Origin: a virus
Virus record (IMG/VR): IMGVR_UViG_3300033980_000247
Span: 1 to 26,651 of that record
Length of the DNA stretch: 26,651 nt
Reading direction: 5' to 3' (one strand)
This document shows positions 8,387-16,019 of the stretch, in pieces; within the stretch, counting starts at the first letter, position 1; each line of letters starts with the position of its first letter. A program made the position numbers and the translations under genes. The notes under the pieces were generated by a model. The model saw only the letters and a program-made list of their open reading frames with translations, had not been told where the DNA came from and did no database searches.

Positions 8387-8812
8387 TTACTTCTGAATTA
8401 AGGATTGTGAAAAACGTATTAATTTACGAACAATGAAATAAGATCCATCTTGTTCCGTCAGATAGTTGGCAGATTCCAAAGTTACATTCAAAAATTGATA
8501 ATTTGCATTTGTAGGCGCGGATGAAGGAATCGCCAGCACGGCGTTCTGAACTACCTCGGCGATATCGTCCACTGTATCGAGGTCGATCTGCTTGTACTGC
8601 TTGACCACCACGTCCAAAGTGATGACCCCAGTGTGGACGAAAAGTTGATTGTTTCCCTCCTGGTCATAGTCGATGGCGTTAATGTACACATACCTGTCCG
8701 GCGTCGTCACGATGGGCATATTGTCGTACACCGTCACCGGCATCCCGCCGTATGTGATGCCCGACAATGCCGCCATGTACGCGTCCCTCAATGCCCTACC
8801 CGGATTTTTCAT
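8387..8812 (-). CDS. Tail terminator / tail completion protein (DUF3168-like)
   Basis: A 141-residue protein that starts with a helix (ALRDAYMAALSGITY), continues with strands and the motif PDRYVYINAID, and has a strand pattern (VITLDVVVKQYKQ) common in tail terminators of the lambda gpU and DUF3168 types. The start overlaps the HK97 gp10-like gene by 17 bp. Order (gp10-like, terminator, tube) fits. These proteins cap the growing tail tube and provide the surface for joining the head. No enzymatic motif is present. Confidence 0.7.
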   Translation of the reverse strand: MKNPGRALRDAYMAALSGITYGGMPVTVYDNMPIVTTPDRYVYINAIDYDQEGNNQLFVHTGVITLDVVVKQYKQIDLDTVDDIAEVVQNAVLAIPSSAPTNANYQFLNVTLESANYLTEQDGSYFIVRKLIRFSQSLIQK

Positions 8813-9332
8813 CCATTGCTCTTTTTATGTCCTTAACTATCTGCCTGGCGTTGGAAAGAAACGCAGGATACAAAAATGGCTGCGGCCTGATGCCCTCCTT
8901 CATGATTTTCCGCGCGATTAGATAAGCATGATTTTTTGAATCCTTGCCTTTCTCAATGTAGCCTTTTTTCAGCCCCCATTCATGTATGGCATTCACCATG
9001 CCCCTAAATTTGCCCCTCTTTTTTCTTTTTTGAATCCGGCGGGCAATATCTTTTAATTCCGTCGGAACGACTGTCTTCCCCCTCGTCCCAAACTCAATAT
9101 AAGGCGCATGATACGCATTTGCTGCCACCTCCCAAAGTAAATATCCGACCTTTGCGTGTTGAATACTTTGATGGATGCCGGATAGATAAATTGGCGCGCG
9201 CATAATTGCATCCTTCTCTATCTTTATAACCCCGGCCTCAAGGGCGATATCAATCTCCTCCGTCAGCTCGTTCTCAACATCTCGTAATTGGTTCAAGGCG
9301 TTCTGCACCCCGACCAATTTGAAATTAATCAT
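8796..9332 (-). CDS. HK97 gp10-like head-tail joining protein
   Basis: A 178-residue basic protein with an N-terminal helical segment (LNQLRDVENELTEEIDIAL) and the family pattern YHAPYIEFGTRGK followed near the C-terminus by PQPFLYPAF. It carries a Lys-rich insertion of about 30 residues (around 95-125) between these motifs, longer than in the shortest family members. The ATG overlaps the stop of the connector gene by 4 bp. Members act at the head-tail junction. Confidence 0.82.
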   Translation of the reverse strand: MINFKLVGVQNALNQLRDVENELTEEIDIALEAGVIKIEKDAIMRAPIYLSGIHQSIQHAKVGYLLWEVAANAYHAPYIEFGTRGKTVVPTELKDIARRIQKRKKRGKFRGMVNAIHEWGLKKGYIEKGKDSKNHAYLIARKIMKEGIRPQPFLYPAFLSNARQIVKDIKRAMDEKSG

Positions 9333-9832
9333 ATCACGATCCTTTTATACCATATGCTCGCCAGTTCCGGGAAACTGGTCAGGCTGGCCGTCTCATTGCT
9401 TAGCTCGATACCCCTGTTCTGATACGACCATGCGACAATTCTTTTCAGGTCGTTCAAAATGTCATCCGGCACCGTTGTGTACCCGCACTGGTAAAGTATC
9501 TCATGCACACCTGGCGAATACACCTCAATGCTATCGCCGTATTGCTTATACGTCACACAATCGCCTTCGTTTGTTACCGACAAGATCCCCGTCACCGGAC
9601 CGGGCAATGTGTATAGGTCCATCGGTGACATCTCCACGGTCAGCTTGATGGTCTTTTTGCCGAGCTGTAAGCCCGTATAATTCTCAAGCCAAAGGCGGGC
9701 ATTTTTGCAAAGTGACGCGATTAGTGCGTCATCATCGCTGAATGATATTTTCATCGCCGCCTTCGCCGCCGCGGTCGTCAGCGGCTCCGTCGAAAGGTCT
9801 GTCTGAATTTCTTTTGCGATCAATAAATTCAT
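9329..9832 (-). CDS. Head-tail connector (HK97 gp6 / phage_gp6-like adaptor)
   Basis: A 167-residue protein with the typical N-terminal opening of DNA-packaging adaptor proteins. LTTAAAKAAMKISF is followed by DDALIASLCKNARLWLENYTGLQLG, a helix pair that packs against the portal ring. A helix containing DDILNDLKRIVAWSYQNRG follows. Its usual place is directly after the major capsid gene. Here it is separated from the capsid gene by about 3.2 kb holding glycosyltransferases. The start overlaps the GT4 stop by 4 bp, so it is read from the same transcript. Confidence 0.8.
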   Translation of the reverse strand: MNLLIAKEIQTDLSTEPLTTAAAKAAMKISFSDDDALIASLCKNARLWLENYTGLQLGKKTIKLTVEMSPMDLYTLPGPVTGILSVTNEGDCVTYKQYGDSIEVYSPGVHEILYQCGYTTVPDDILNDLKRIVAWSYQNRGIELSNETASLTSFPELASIWYKRIVI

Positions 9833-10815
9833 CGGTATTCCCTCTTTGCTTTGAAAACGAAATCTTCGATCTTTTGCAGTCCCCCAAATGGGTCGAGCTC
9901 GATGGCCCGCTCCTTTGCTTTCTTAGATGCTGCGGAGAATGCTTTTCTTTCATCGAGCTTTTTTATCGCCTTGACCCAGTCCTCTACCTTGTCCCGGTCC
10001 TGTATGTATATCCCCGCCTCGCCACAATTTTCAAGCAGCCCCGGCGTGCTCGAGCATATCACCGGGATCCCGCTCGCCATCGCCTCCGTCGCCGTCCGTC
10101 CCCAGCTTTCGTATTTGCTCGGCATTATCAGGATGCGTGTCTTTTCATAGACTTTCCTGATATCCTCCTGCTTTTCCCACACCTCGACATTCGGCGGCTG
10201 GTCAATGTGCTGCCCTATCGATGCAGGCTCCGAATACGATCCTTTAACCCCGATGAATTTCTTGTCCGGCATTGCCTTTGCAATCTCTCGCAAAATATGC
10301 CCTCCCTTGTTCTGGTCGAGGTTAATGAGCGTAATATAGTCACTTTTCTGCGGGTCAGGGTTGCAGTTATAAACACGATAGTCACATGCCGGTGGTACAA
10401 CGATCGAATCGTGCTTATAATTTAGTTTTTTGGCTGCCCATTCCGAATTATAAACTATGTATTGCGGATTTTCTGCATCGACAATGCAGTCGTATTTGTG
10501 CGTGTTGTGTATGAGATGCACGACGGGCAGCTTGAATATTTTTCCCATCTCGACGGTCCATGCAGCATAATCCAAATGCGTGAAAACAACGTCCGAGGCG
10601 TTAAATAAGTTGGTTATAAATGTCGGGTCTGACGGGAATACATCAATGCCGTCATAAATGTAATGCTCTGTAATCTTGTAATGGTTCGCCTGGTGCAGCA
10701 GGACCTTAACAGTGTGCCCTTTGCCTGCAAGGTATTTGTTGATTGCATGGAGCATAAACTCCGCGCCGCATAAGTGTTTAGGCGGGTAAAGATGGACCGA
10801 GCAAAGTATGTTCAT
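9829..10815 (-). CDS. Glycosyltransferase family 4-like, GT-B fold
   Basis: A 328-residue protein. The N-terminal Rossmann-like half begins MNILCSVHLYPP with a GAE motif where GT4 enzymes bind the acceptor side. The C-terminal half has the nucleotide-sugar segment ITLINLDQNKGG and the family's E-x7-E motif in YESWGRTATEAMASGIPVI (about 242-260), followed by a Gly/Glu-rich segment. Length is slightly short for GT4, which suits a compact phage version. No signal peptide or membrane anchor is seen, so it acts in the cytoplasm. It is the last of four transferases. The sugar and acceptor cannot be deduced. Confidence 0.85.
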   Translation of the reverse strand: MNILCSVHLYPPKHLCGAEFMLHAINKYLAGKGHTVKVLLHQANHYKITEHYIYDGIDVFPSDPTFITNLFNASDVVFTHLDYAAWTVEMGKIFKLPVVHLIHNTHKYDCIVDAENPQYIVYNSEWAAKKLNYKHDSIVVPPACDYRVYNCNPDPQKSDYITLINLDQNKGGHILREIAKAMPDKKFIGVKGSYSEPASIGQHIDQPPNVEVWEKQEDIRKVYEKTRILIMPSKYESWGRTATEAMASGIPVICSSTPGLLENCGEAGIYIQDRDKVEDWVKAIKKLDERKAFSAASKKAKERAIELDPFGGLQKIEDFVFKAKREYR

Positions 10816-11017
10816 GGTATTCTAATTCGATTAGTATGTCAAGATAATGCCGCGCTTTTTTCAAGTCCTCAAGTCCATTCTTAAACTTATGACGCATGAT
10901 GTACTTTATGATGTTCCCCTCGATGTATGGCAGCCCGTTGGCATGGATAAATTCAATCGGTTGAATCTTACATTGCTTGTAATGCTGACCGCCCTCCTGC
11001 GTCTCTAGCGCGCTCAT
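10778..11017 (-). CDS. DUF3310 protein
   Basis: A 79-residue protein starting at MSALETQEGG (11017), whose ATG overlaps the GT11 stop by 4 bp. A longer open frame to 11167 runs inside the GT11 gene and has an Arg/Ser-rich shadow N-terminus, so I reject it. The core shows the DUF3310 pattern: HYKQCKIQPIEFI, then NIIKYIMRHKFKNGLEDLKKARHYLD. The family is common in phage genomes and has been labelled a nucleotide kinase without firm evidence that I know of. It usually sits with replication or nucleotide genes, so its place among glycosyltransferases is unusual. It overlaps the GT4 start by 38 bp. Confidence 0.85.
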   Translation of the reverse strand: MSALETQEGGQHYKQCKIQPIEFIHANGLPYIEGNIIKYIMRHKFKNGLEDLKKARHYLDILIELEYHEHTLLGPSLPA

Positions 11018-11757
11018 ACGACTACCCATTTTTCGGGATAAATGTCTTTGGTCTCCAAATGCGCCGCCGCAGGTCCGAACCATTGTCGAGGTGCGACTAC
11101 TTGCCCGCCGGCGAGCCATGCGGCCCACCAGGAAAATGTACTGTTCGCGATGATATGGTTGGCGCATTTTTTCATAAGCCGAAAATCCTCATAAGTCGTC
11201 CCGCTCTGATAAACATCATGCCCACCCATAAACTGCCCCAGGATCTCCTTTGCCTTGACGATGTCATCTGAAAATATCATGTAAGGTCCCTTTAGATGCT
11301 TCATCGCCTCAACATAGTACCATTTGCTGCAAATAGGGTGATACTCGCCCCCATAATCCCCGCACCTGATATGGATAGCAGTGTAAGGCAGTGGCTCGCT
11401 TTCGTCCTTTAACGTGAACAGGTGGCGGATATAATCCGCGCAGTGAATGAAATACTTTTCGCTTTGCATGTGGCCGACATATGACCACCCGTCCGGATGA
11501 TTCAGCCCTTGCCATCCCCAGGCAACGTGGTAATCGCCCATATCTTTATCCAGTCGTTTGACGGTCTCCCAATACGGAAACCACCGTCCGACATTGACAT
11601 CTTCCTTACTCCCGAACCGTTCCACCGCGTCATGGTTCACCCACTTCGGAAAAGCATAGTCGTACCCGTTCGCCTTTGCGATGCCGATTGTGCTGGCCAC
11701 TTGAAACAGCTGGTTTGCAAAACGGCCGTATCGTCCCAGGTTGGCAAAAGTTACCAT
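11014..11757 (-). CDS. GT11 family glycosyltransferase (alpha-1,2-fucosyltransferase-like)
   Basis: A 247-residue protein with the three landmarks of GT11. The N-terminal GRFANQLFQ (11-19) corresponds to the family's G-x-x-x-N-Q-x-F. The donor-binding motif reads HIRCGDY (129-135) in place of HxRRGDY. The C-terminal block ANSTFSWWAAWL (about 209-220) matches the conserved N-S-[ST]-F-S-W-W-x-A-W-L. FSDD (near 167) is also typical. GT11 enzymes transfer fucose from GDP-fucose to galactose-type acceptors. The Cys in the donor motif is a variation. No GDP-fucose biosynthesis genes are in the window, so the host would have to supply the donor. Confidence 0.88.
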   Translation of the reverse strand: MVTFANLGRYGRFANQLFQVASTIGIAKANGYDYAFPKWVNHDAVERFGSKEDVNVGRWFPYWETVKRLDKDMGDYHVAWGWQGLNHPDGWSYVGHMQSEKYFIHCADYIRHLFTLKDESEPLPYTAIHIRCGDYGGEYHPICSKWYYVEAMKHLKGPYMIFSDDIVKAKEILGQFMGGHDVYQSGTTYEDFRLMKKCANHIIANSTFSWWAAWLAGGQVVAPRQWFGPAAAHLETKDIYPEKWVVV

Positions 11758-12440
11758 TCCTCATTCCTTTTCCTGTGATGATGGAATATGACCGGATAAG
11801 TGTCCATGTATGTACCCTTGTCGTAAATGAAAGCCCCGTCGTTATACATCGCCGGCCACCAGTGCAGTTTTAACCCGTGCCATTGTTGCAAGCAAGTAAG
11901 GATCGCCTGGTCGTGTCTGTGCTCCTGAAACTCCGGATGTTGGTCGACTTTCAAAACGTCATTTATAAAGTCCGGCATCTGCGACCATAGCAGCCACTCA
12001 CGCACAAAGTTACGCGAGAACTTTGTCGCTTTAATGACAATAGCTGATGCCTGCGCCTGCAGCTTATCCTTAGCAAACATGAGGACATACACCTCTCGCT
12101 TGCACCAGTGAATATGCCGGTAATGGTTGCCGAAGATCATGATGTCCTGGTCCATTGCGTCCACAAGATGTTGAATATTATCGACGACTTCGACCCCTGC
12201 GTCGATATAAAGCAACACATCACTCTCGTCCATATTTGAAAGGCACTGGTCGATGATGTACGGTTTCCATAGCCAATACCCCGCTCCGCGCGGATGGTTC
12301 AACGTGTCAAAGTTTTGCAGATAGAACTCCGATGATATTTCGGCATGGATCGGTGTCGCTCCGAAATTTTGCGCGGACCTTAAAGCAAGATCCCTGCTCC
12401 TGCTCATGTTCTCGCTGGCATATGTCGTGACGTATATCAT
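11751..12440 (-). CDS. GT-A-fold glycosyltransferase-like protein, family unassigned
   Basis: A 229-residue protein. The motif GAGYWLWKPYII (52-63), the hydrophobic strand and metal-binding-like DVLLYIDAG (74-82), and a later HRHDQAILTCL are the pattern of nucleotide-diphosphosugar transferases that include surface polysaccharide enzymes. YIDAG could supply the DxD-equivalent acidic residue. The start overlaps the GT25 stop by 4 bp and the stop overlaps the GT11 start by 7 bp. No membrane segment is visible. Acceptor and sugar are unknown. Confidence 0.7.
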   Translation of the reverse strand: MIYVTTYASENMSRSRDLALRSAQNFGATPIHAEISSEFYLQNFDTLNHPRGAGYWLWKPYIIDQCLSNMDESDVLLYIDAGVEVVDNIQHLVDAMDQDIMIFGNHYRHIHWCKREVYVLMFAKDKLQAQASAIVIKATKFSRNFVREWLLWSQMPDFINDVLKVDQHPEFQEHRHDQAILTCLQQWHGLKLHWWPAMYNDGAFIYDKGTYMDTYPVIFHHHRKRNEEW

Positions 12441-13048
12441 ATCAATTCACGAAGATAATCCTCTGACGCTATAAATGTATCGGTGTAGTCCACATTCCTG
12501 TCCCAAAGGTCCGAGCGGGTCGGGCGCTGGAACGACAGGAACGGGTATGTTACATATGCGCTATAATGTGGCAATATAGTGTCAGAAAGAAAAGTGTCGT
12601 ACATAACGCCATCCTGATACATCTCGATAATGCTGGCGGCCATGTCGGCAGTGTAGGCAACGGCGTGTGTAGTGTATGCAGCCCTAACGCGGAAAATGTG
12701 GTCAGTGACTTTTATAGGCGCCGGATGGTCCGGGTACGGCTTAAGGTTTGCGCCGAAATAAATGATGTCCCACCCTTTGGGCATGTCCGCTATAATCTCG
12801 TCCAGCTTACCCATGTGCCGGAATGTGGCATCGTCCTCGAATAAAACGGCGGTCTCTTTGCCGCTATCGACAAAGTCCCGCAGCATGGAGATCTGGGACT
12901 TGTTAAAACTTGCATGCGGACTTTCGTCCTCTATGGCATAGAACCATTTATAACTGAAATCTGCCCCCTGCTCGAACAAATATCGGCGGTCCACCCTGGC
13001 GCGCTGGGTCAAGACGGCAATGTGGTCAAAATGGTCGTTGAAAGTCAT
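12437..13048 (-). CDS. Glycosyltransferase family 25-like (LPS biosynthesis type)
   Basis: A 203-residue protein. It opens with the family's IAVLTQRARVDRR pattern and carries VLFEDDA (69-74), the conserved acidic E-D-D motif of GT25 that binds the metal and nucleotide sugar. GWDIIYFGAN follows, then a C-terminal region holding HAVAYTADMA. GT25 members include bacterial LPS galactosyl/glucosyltransferases. It is the first gene after the intrinsic terminator downstream of the capsid gene, so its expression would depend on read-through or a local promoter. No Shine-Dalgarno is seen before the ATG. Confidence 0.83.
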   Translation of the reverse strand: MTFNDHFDHIAVLTQRARVDRRYLFEQGADFSYKWFYAIEDESPHASFNKSQISMLRDFVDSGKETAVLFEDDATFRHMGKLDEIIADMPKGWDIIYFGANLKPYPDHPAPIKVTDHIFRVRAAYTTHAVAYTADMAASIIEMYQDGVMYDTFLSDTILPHYSAYVTYPFLSFQRPTRSDLWDRNVDYTDTFIASEDYLRELI

Positions 13049-13061
13049 GGTTTGCGAAATG

Positions 13062-13097
13062 AAAAAAGGGAGCCGCCCGGCGCGACCCCCCTTTTTT
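13062..13097 (-). terminator. Intrinsic terminator after the major capsid gene
   Basis: On the minus strand an A-rich arm ending in GGG (AAAAAAGGG) pairs with CCCTTTTTT across a GC-rich loop that contains its own GCC/GGC inner stem. The hairpin is followed by a T-run. The arms are A and T rich at both ends, so it could work in both directions. It fills the 54-bp gap between the capsid and GT25 genes, the only clear intergenic gap in this part of the operon. Confidence 0.75.
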
Positions 13098-13102
13098 TAG
13101 AA

Positions 13103-14251
13103 TTATGCAGATGTACCGGTCGTGCCGTACACAGCAGCCTTCGGCTGGAACGAGAGGAGCTCGATCCGGGCCTCGGCGCGGTAGGTGACGAGGTTCTTTA
13201 TGAAGTCGCTCTGATCGAACTCGGTGCTGCGGACCTGCAGGCCGGAAGCCTGAGCAGTTGCGAACGCGTCGGTGTTCAGAACGTAGAACCTGCTGCCTGT
13301 TACCTGGCTGTGCGGAACCACGGGAATACCGTTGATGCGGATGCGGCCGTCGGCATCGACTGCAACGGATGCAGGTACGCCAAAGTTTGACGGCTTAGTC
13401 AGCAGCAGGGTGCTCCATGCGGCCCATGTGGTCAGGATCAGGTTCGGCATGCCGAGACCCAGGTCGCCATGCTGTGCAACACCTGCAATCATCTTCGACA
13501 CGGTTAGCGTCTCGGAAGTAGACAGCGCGGTGCTGTTGGTGGCGATGGTGTTCAGGTACCTTGTATTCACAGCCCTGTTCCAGTCCTCAATGAGGGACTG
13601 CGAAAGGTAGGACTGCAGGAAAGGCAGATCCTGCAGCATCTGGCGGGACACTTTCACGTAACCAGCGATGAAGGGAACGCTCACGTTCACCATTGTCACA
13701 TCGTAATCGATCTGTGCCTTGTCATTGCCTTCGGTCTGGGCTCCAAACGATCCCTCACCGACAGGGCTGTTGCCACGCGGGAAAGTAACGTTACCGGTAG
13801 CGGTCGGAACAATCCGGAACACATCGTAAAGATGCGGATTATAGAACGACCTCATGATGGGGTTCGGAACGTAGCTGATCTGGCTGGTGCCGGTCAGGTT
13901 GTCTGTCAGGTTCATCGTTCCGACGATTTTCATCGCGGAGAATGCCTGCTCGGACTTCATCTTCTCGTGATTTTCAGCCACGATCTCATTCACCGCGTTC
14001 TTAAGGTAGTCGCTGTTGGTCCAGCCTGCTTTTTCAACCTGCGCAGCTTTCAGCTTGCCGTTGGAAGCTACAAGGCTGTCCACCTTTGCTTTCAGTTCGG
14101 CAATGCTCTCGCCTTTTTTGGCGGCATCTTCATTCAGTTGTGCAACGTCTGCGGCGACCTTGCTGTCAAGTTTGGCTACCTCTGCGGTAAGCTCGTCTTT
14201 GTGGCCCTTGAGCTTTGGGTCAAGTGCCTCCATGATGTCCTTTACTTCCAT
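13103..14251 (-). CDS. Major capsid protein (HK97 fold)
   Basis: A 382-residue protein. Residues 1 to about 85 are a charged, heptad-like coiled coil (delta/scaffolding domain) that the neighbouring protease probably removes. The remainder shows HK97-fold features: an N-arm, the segment VPFIAGYVKVSRQMLQDLPF (E-loop and spine-helix region) and the C-terminal block FYVLNTDAFATAQASG. Order portal, Mu-F, protease, capsid is canonical. The capsid stop is followed directly by the intrinsic terminator at 13062-13097. Confidence 0.92.
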   Translation of the reverse strand: MEVKDIMEALDPKLKGHKDELTAEVAKLDSKVAADVAQLNEDAAKKGESIAELKAKVDSLVASNGKLKAAQVEKAGWTNSDYLKNAVNEIVAENHEKMKSEQAFSAMKIVGTMNLTDNLTGTSQISYVPNPIMRSFYNPHLYDVFRIVPTATGNVTFPRGNSPVGEGSFGAQTEGNDKAQIDYDVTMVNVSVPFIAGYVKVSRQMLQDLPFLQSYLSQSLIEDWNRAVNTRYLNTIATNSTALSTSETLTVSKMIAGVAQHGDLGLGMPNLILTTWAAWSTLLLTKPSNFGVPASVAVDADGRIRINGIPVVPHSQVTGSRFYVLNTDAFATAQASGLQVRSTEFDQSDFIKNLVTYRAEARIELLSFQPKAAVYGTTGTSA

Positions 14252-14252
14252 C

Positions 14253-15080
14253 TTAGAAATGTTTGTGAATTAATAATTGAATTGCCTGCTTAACCTTATC
14301 GTCCTCGGCCTTTGGCTGCTCGACGGGTGCCTCAACGACTGCCCTGGCGCTACTCATGTCCTCGATAAGTTGATTTAGCTGTTTTATCTCAAGCAGCAGC
14401 AGCTCGATGGTCTCGTCTGTTGCGTCTGTTGATTTTACGAATTTCTCGAGCTTTTTCAGTCGCTCGATCCGGTTGTGCATGTCGTGACCTTTCATACCAA
14501 GCAAAGGCGTGTATTCATTTGCGCCCCATGACGTCAGGCTAGACCCCTCGAACAGTTTGATGTCAAGCAGCTCATTGGCGCTGTCGCCTTTCTGCTCTTT
14601 TATCACGTTGAACCCGATGCTGTGTTCTTTCACGAGATCGCTCTCGACCATCTTTATAAAATCCTGCCCCAGGTTGTGCTTGCCGATCTGGCTCTCGTAA
14701 TAAAGGCCGTAAGCGTCCTCCTTCAGGTCCATAATCTTACCCAGCGGCTGACGCGGGTCATGGTTCAGCAGGTGCTTTATGCGTCCTTTCGGAAACCAGT
14801 CGTTAATGCTTTTCTGAAACGCACCCGGTCGGATGATGTCCCCATCGCTGTCTTTTATGTTAAACGCGGAAAAGTAACCAGTGACGATGCCTTTTTTTGC
14901 ATCGACGTCTTTTACTTCCTGCTGCAATCGTTTGTATCCGTATATCATTCTCTTATTTTTTGAACTTTCTTCCGCTGCCAAATATGCCACATATGCGCGT
15001 TCGGCGGCGGGTTTGCTGGTGTACATGCAAGGCCCGTCGCCTATCCTATATTTCCCGTCTCCGCACGCGTATATCGGCAT
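14253..15080 (-). CDS. Prohead maturation protease (HK97 U35-type) with N-terminal extra module
   Basis: A 275-residue protein starting at MPIYACGDGK (15080), two bases after the Mu-F stop. A longer frame to 15146 is open but would lie inside the Mu-F gene. Residues 1 to about 35 form a small module (KYRIGDGPCMYTS, AAERAYVAYLAA) that I recall from phage head proteins of Bacteroidota. The protease core follows: GIVTGYFSAFNIKDSDGDII, HLLNHD (His103/107), EHSIGF (Ser154) and LFEGSSLTSWGANE. His and Ser match the catalytic pattern of HK97 gp4; which acidic residue completes the triad (E178 or a neighbour) is uncertain. A coiled-coil tail (about 190-250) may be a scaffold part. Confidence 0.87.
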   Translation of the reverse strand: MPIYACGDGKYRIGDGPCMYTSKPAAERAYVAYLAAEESSKNKRMIYGYKRLQQEVKDVDAKKGIVTGYFSAFNIKDSDGDIIRPGAFQKSINDWFPKGRIKHLLNHDPRQPLGKIMDLKEDAYGLYYESQIGKHNLGQDFIKMVESDLVKEHSIGFNVIKEQKGDSANELLDIKLFEGSSLTSWGANEYTPLLGMKGHDMHNRIERLKKLEKFVKSTDATDETIELLLLEIKQLNQLIEDMSSARAVVEAPVEQPKAEDDKVKQAIQLLIHKHF

Positions 15081-15082
15081 GT

Positions 15083-15892
15083 CTATCGTTTTACAAGTCG
15101 GCCCCTTTCGTCTCTTTTCGGCGTGAACGCTACCACACATCGGCAATTAATCGTGAATGATGCCGGAGCGTTTGGATCTCCTGGCTGTGCTGCGACTGCC
15201 GTGATGCCTTTCAGTCCCGTTTGCTCAAAGTTTGCATCCATCTCCCTCACCTGTCCGTCCATTGCCCAGTGGTCAAACTCGTCTTTTTTGCTGAACCGTC
15301 TTGTCAGCTTGTCGTTCCCGGCCACCCATTCTTTCGTCAGTACCGTGCGGCTCTTTGCCGCCGCCTCCATCGCCCCGACATTTGATGCCCTTCCAACCTC
15401 TGTCCTTGCGATTGTTAGGGCTCTCGGATACTGCACGATGTAACTATTGGCGATGTTCAGCGCGATCTCCCGATAGCTTAACTGCTGTTCCTCGCCTTGC
15501 GTGATGATTTTCAAAAGCTCCTGCTTTGTCGTGTCATCCATTCGTGTGACGAGGTCCAGCGCATGCCTGCCCAAAATGTTCACAATGCGCTGAATAATGT
15601 CAGCATTAAAAAACACGTCCTTTCGCTCCTGTACCTGCAAAGATCTGTTCACATTTATCGCAAATTGCAGGCCGACTTTTTTGTAAAGGTCCATAATGAG
15701 CTTTATAAACTCATCGTTGAACATGGGCATCTTTGACCATGCCGCCTGAAACCCGATACTGTCCGCCTCTTTCACCAATGCATCCACCTGACGCTTAATC
15801 AATGCCTGTATCTTTTTCGCATAATTGACCTCATGCTTCCGCATCTGTCGGCCCGCCGCTAACCAGTATTTCCTCCGCTCTGCGAAATTCAT
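15083..15892 (-). CDS. Mu gpF-like minor head / head morphogenesis protein
   Basis: A 269-residue basic protein with a long helical N-terminal half. It has the Mu-F family core LTIARTEVGRASNVGAMEAA and the C-terminal pattern EFDHWAMDGQ, then FTINCRCVV, which ends many family members. It lies between portal and protease, as expected for the head protein that is packaged with or bound to the portal. The ATG at 15892 overlaps the preceding small ORF by 62 bp; a downstream ATG at 15844 would shorten this to 14 bp, but residues before it (ERRKYWLAAGRQ) look natural. Confidence 0.87.
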   Translation of the reverse strand: MNFAERRKYWLAAGRQMRKHEVNYAKKIQALIKRQVDALVKEADSIGFQAAWSKMPMFNDEFIKLIMDLYKKVGLQFAINVNRSLQVQERKDVFFNADIIQRIVNILGRHALDLVTRMDDTTKQELLKIITQGEEQQLSYREIALNIANSYIVQYPRALTIARTEVGRASNVGAMEAAAKSRTVLTKEWVAGNDKLTRRFSKKDEFDHWAMDGQVREMDANFEQTGLKGITAVAAQPGDPNAPASFTINCRCVVAFTPKRDERGRLVKR

Positions 15893-16019
15893 CTATTAAT
15901 CTTTGTCTGTAACTTTCTCGCGCCGCGTCCCTCATCTTTGCCTCCGTTATACATGACCATTCGCTCGGTAATCGCGGAAATCGTTCTCTGACCAGCTGAT
16001 TAATGTGTTCAATGTCCAC
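15831..16019 (-). CDS. Small charged helical protein, function unknown
   Basis: A 62-residue frame from a GTG at 16019. It reads as an amphipathic, Arg/Glu-rich helical protein (RLPSEWSCITEAKMRDAARESY). It overlaps the Mu-F gene by 62 bp and a second small ORF (15947-16126) by 73 bp in another frame. Which of the two small frames is expressed, or whether both are, cannot be settled by reading. No family was recognised. Confidence 0.45.
   Translation of the reverse strand: MDIEHINQLVRERFPRLPSEWSCITEAKMRDAARESYRQRLIDEFRRAEEILVSGGPTDAEA

Noticed and set aside
11018-11167. N-terminal extension of the DUF3310 frame
   Set aside because: It lies within the GT11 gene, reads as an Arg/Ser-rich shadow, and the ATG at 11017 makes a standard ATGA overlap and begins the conserved family region.
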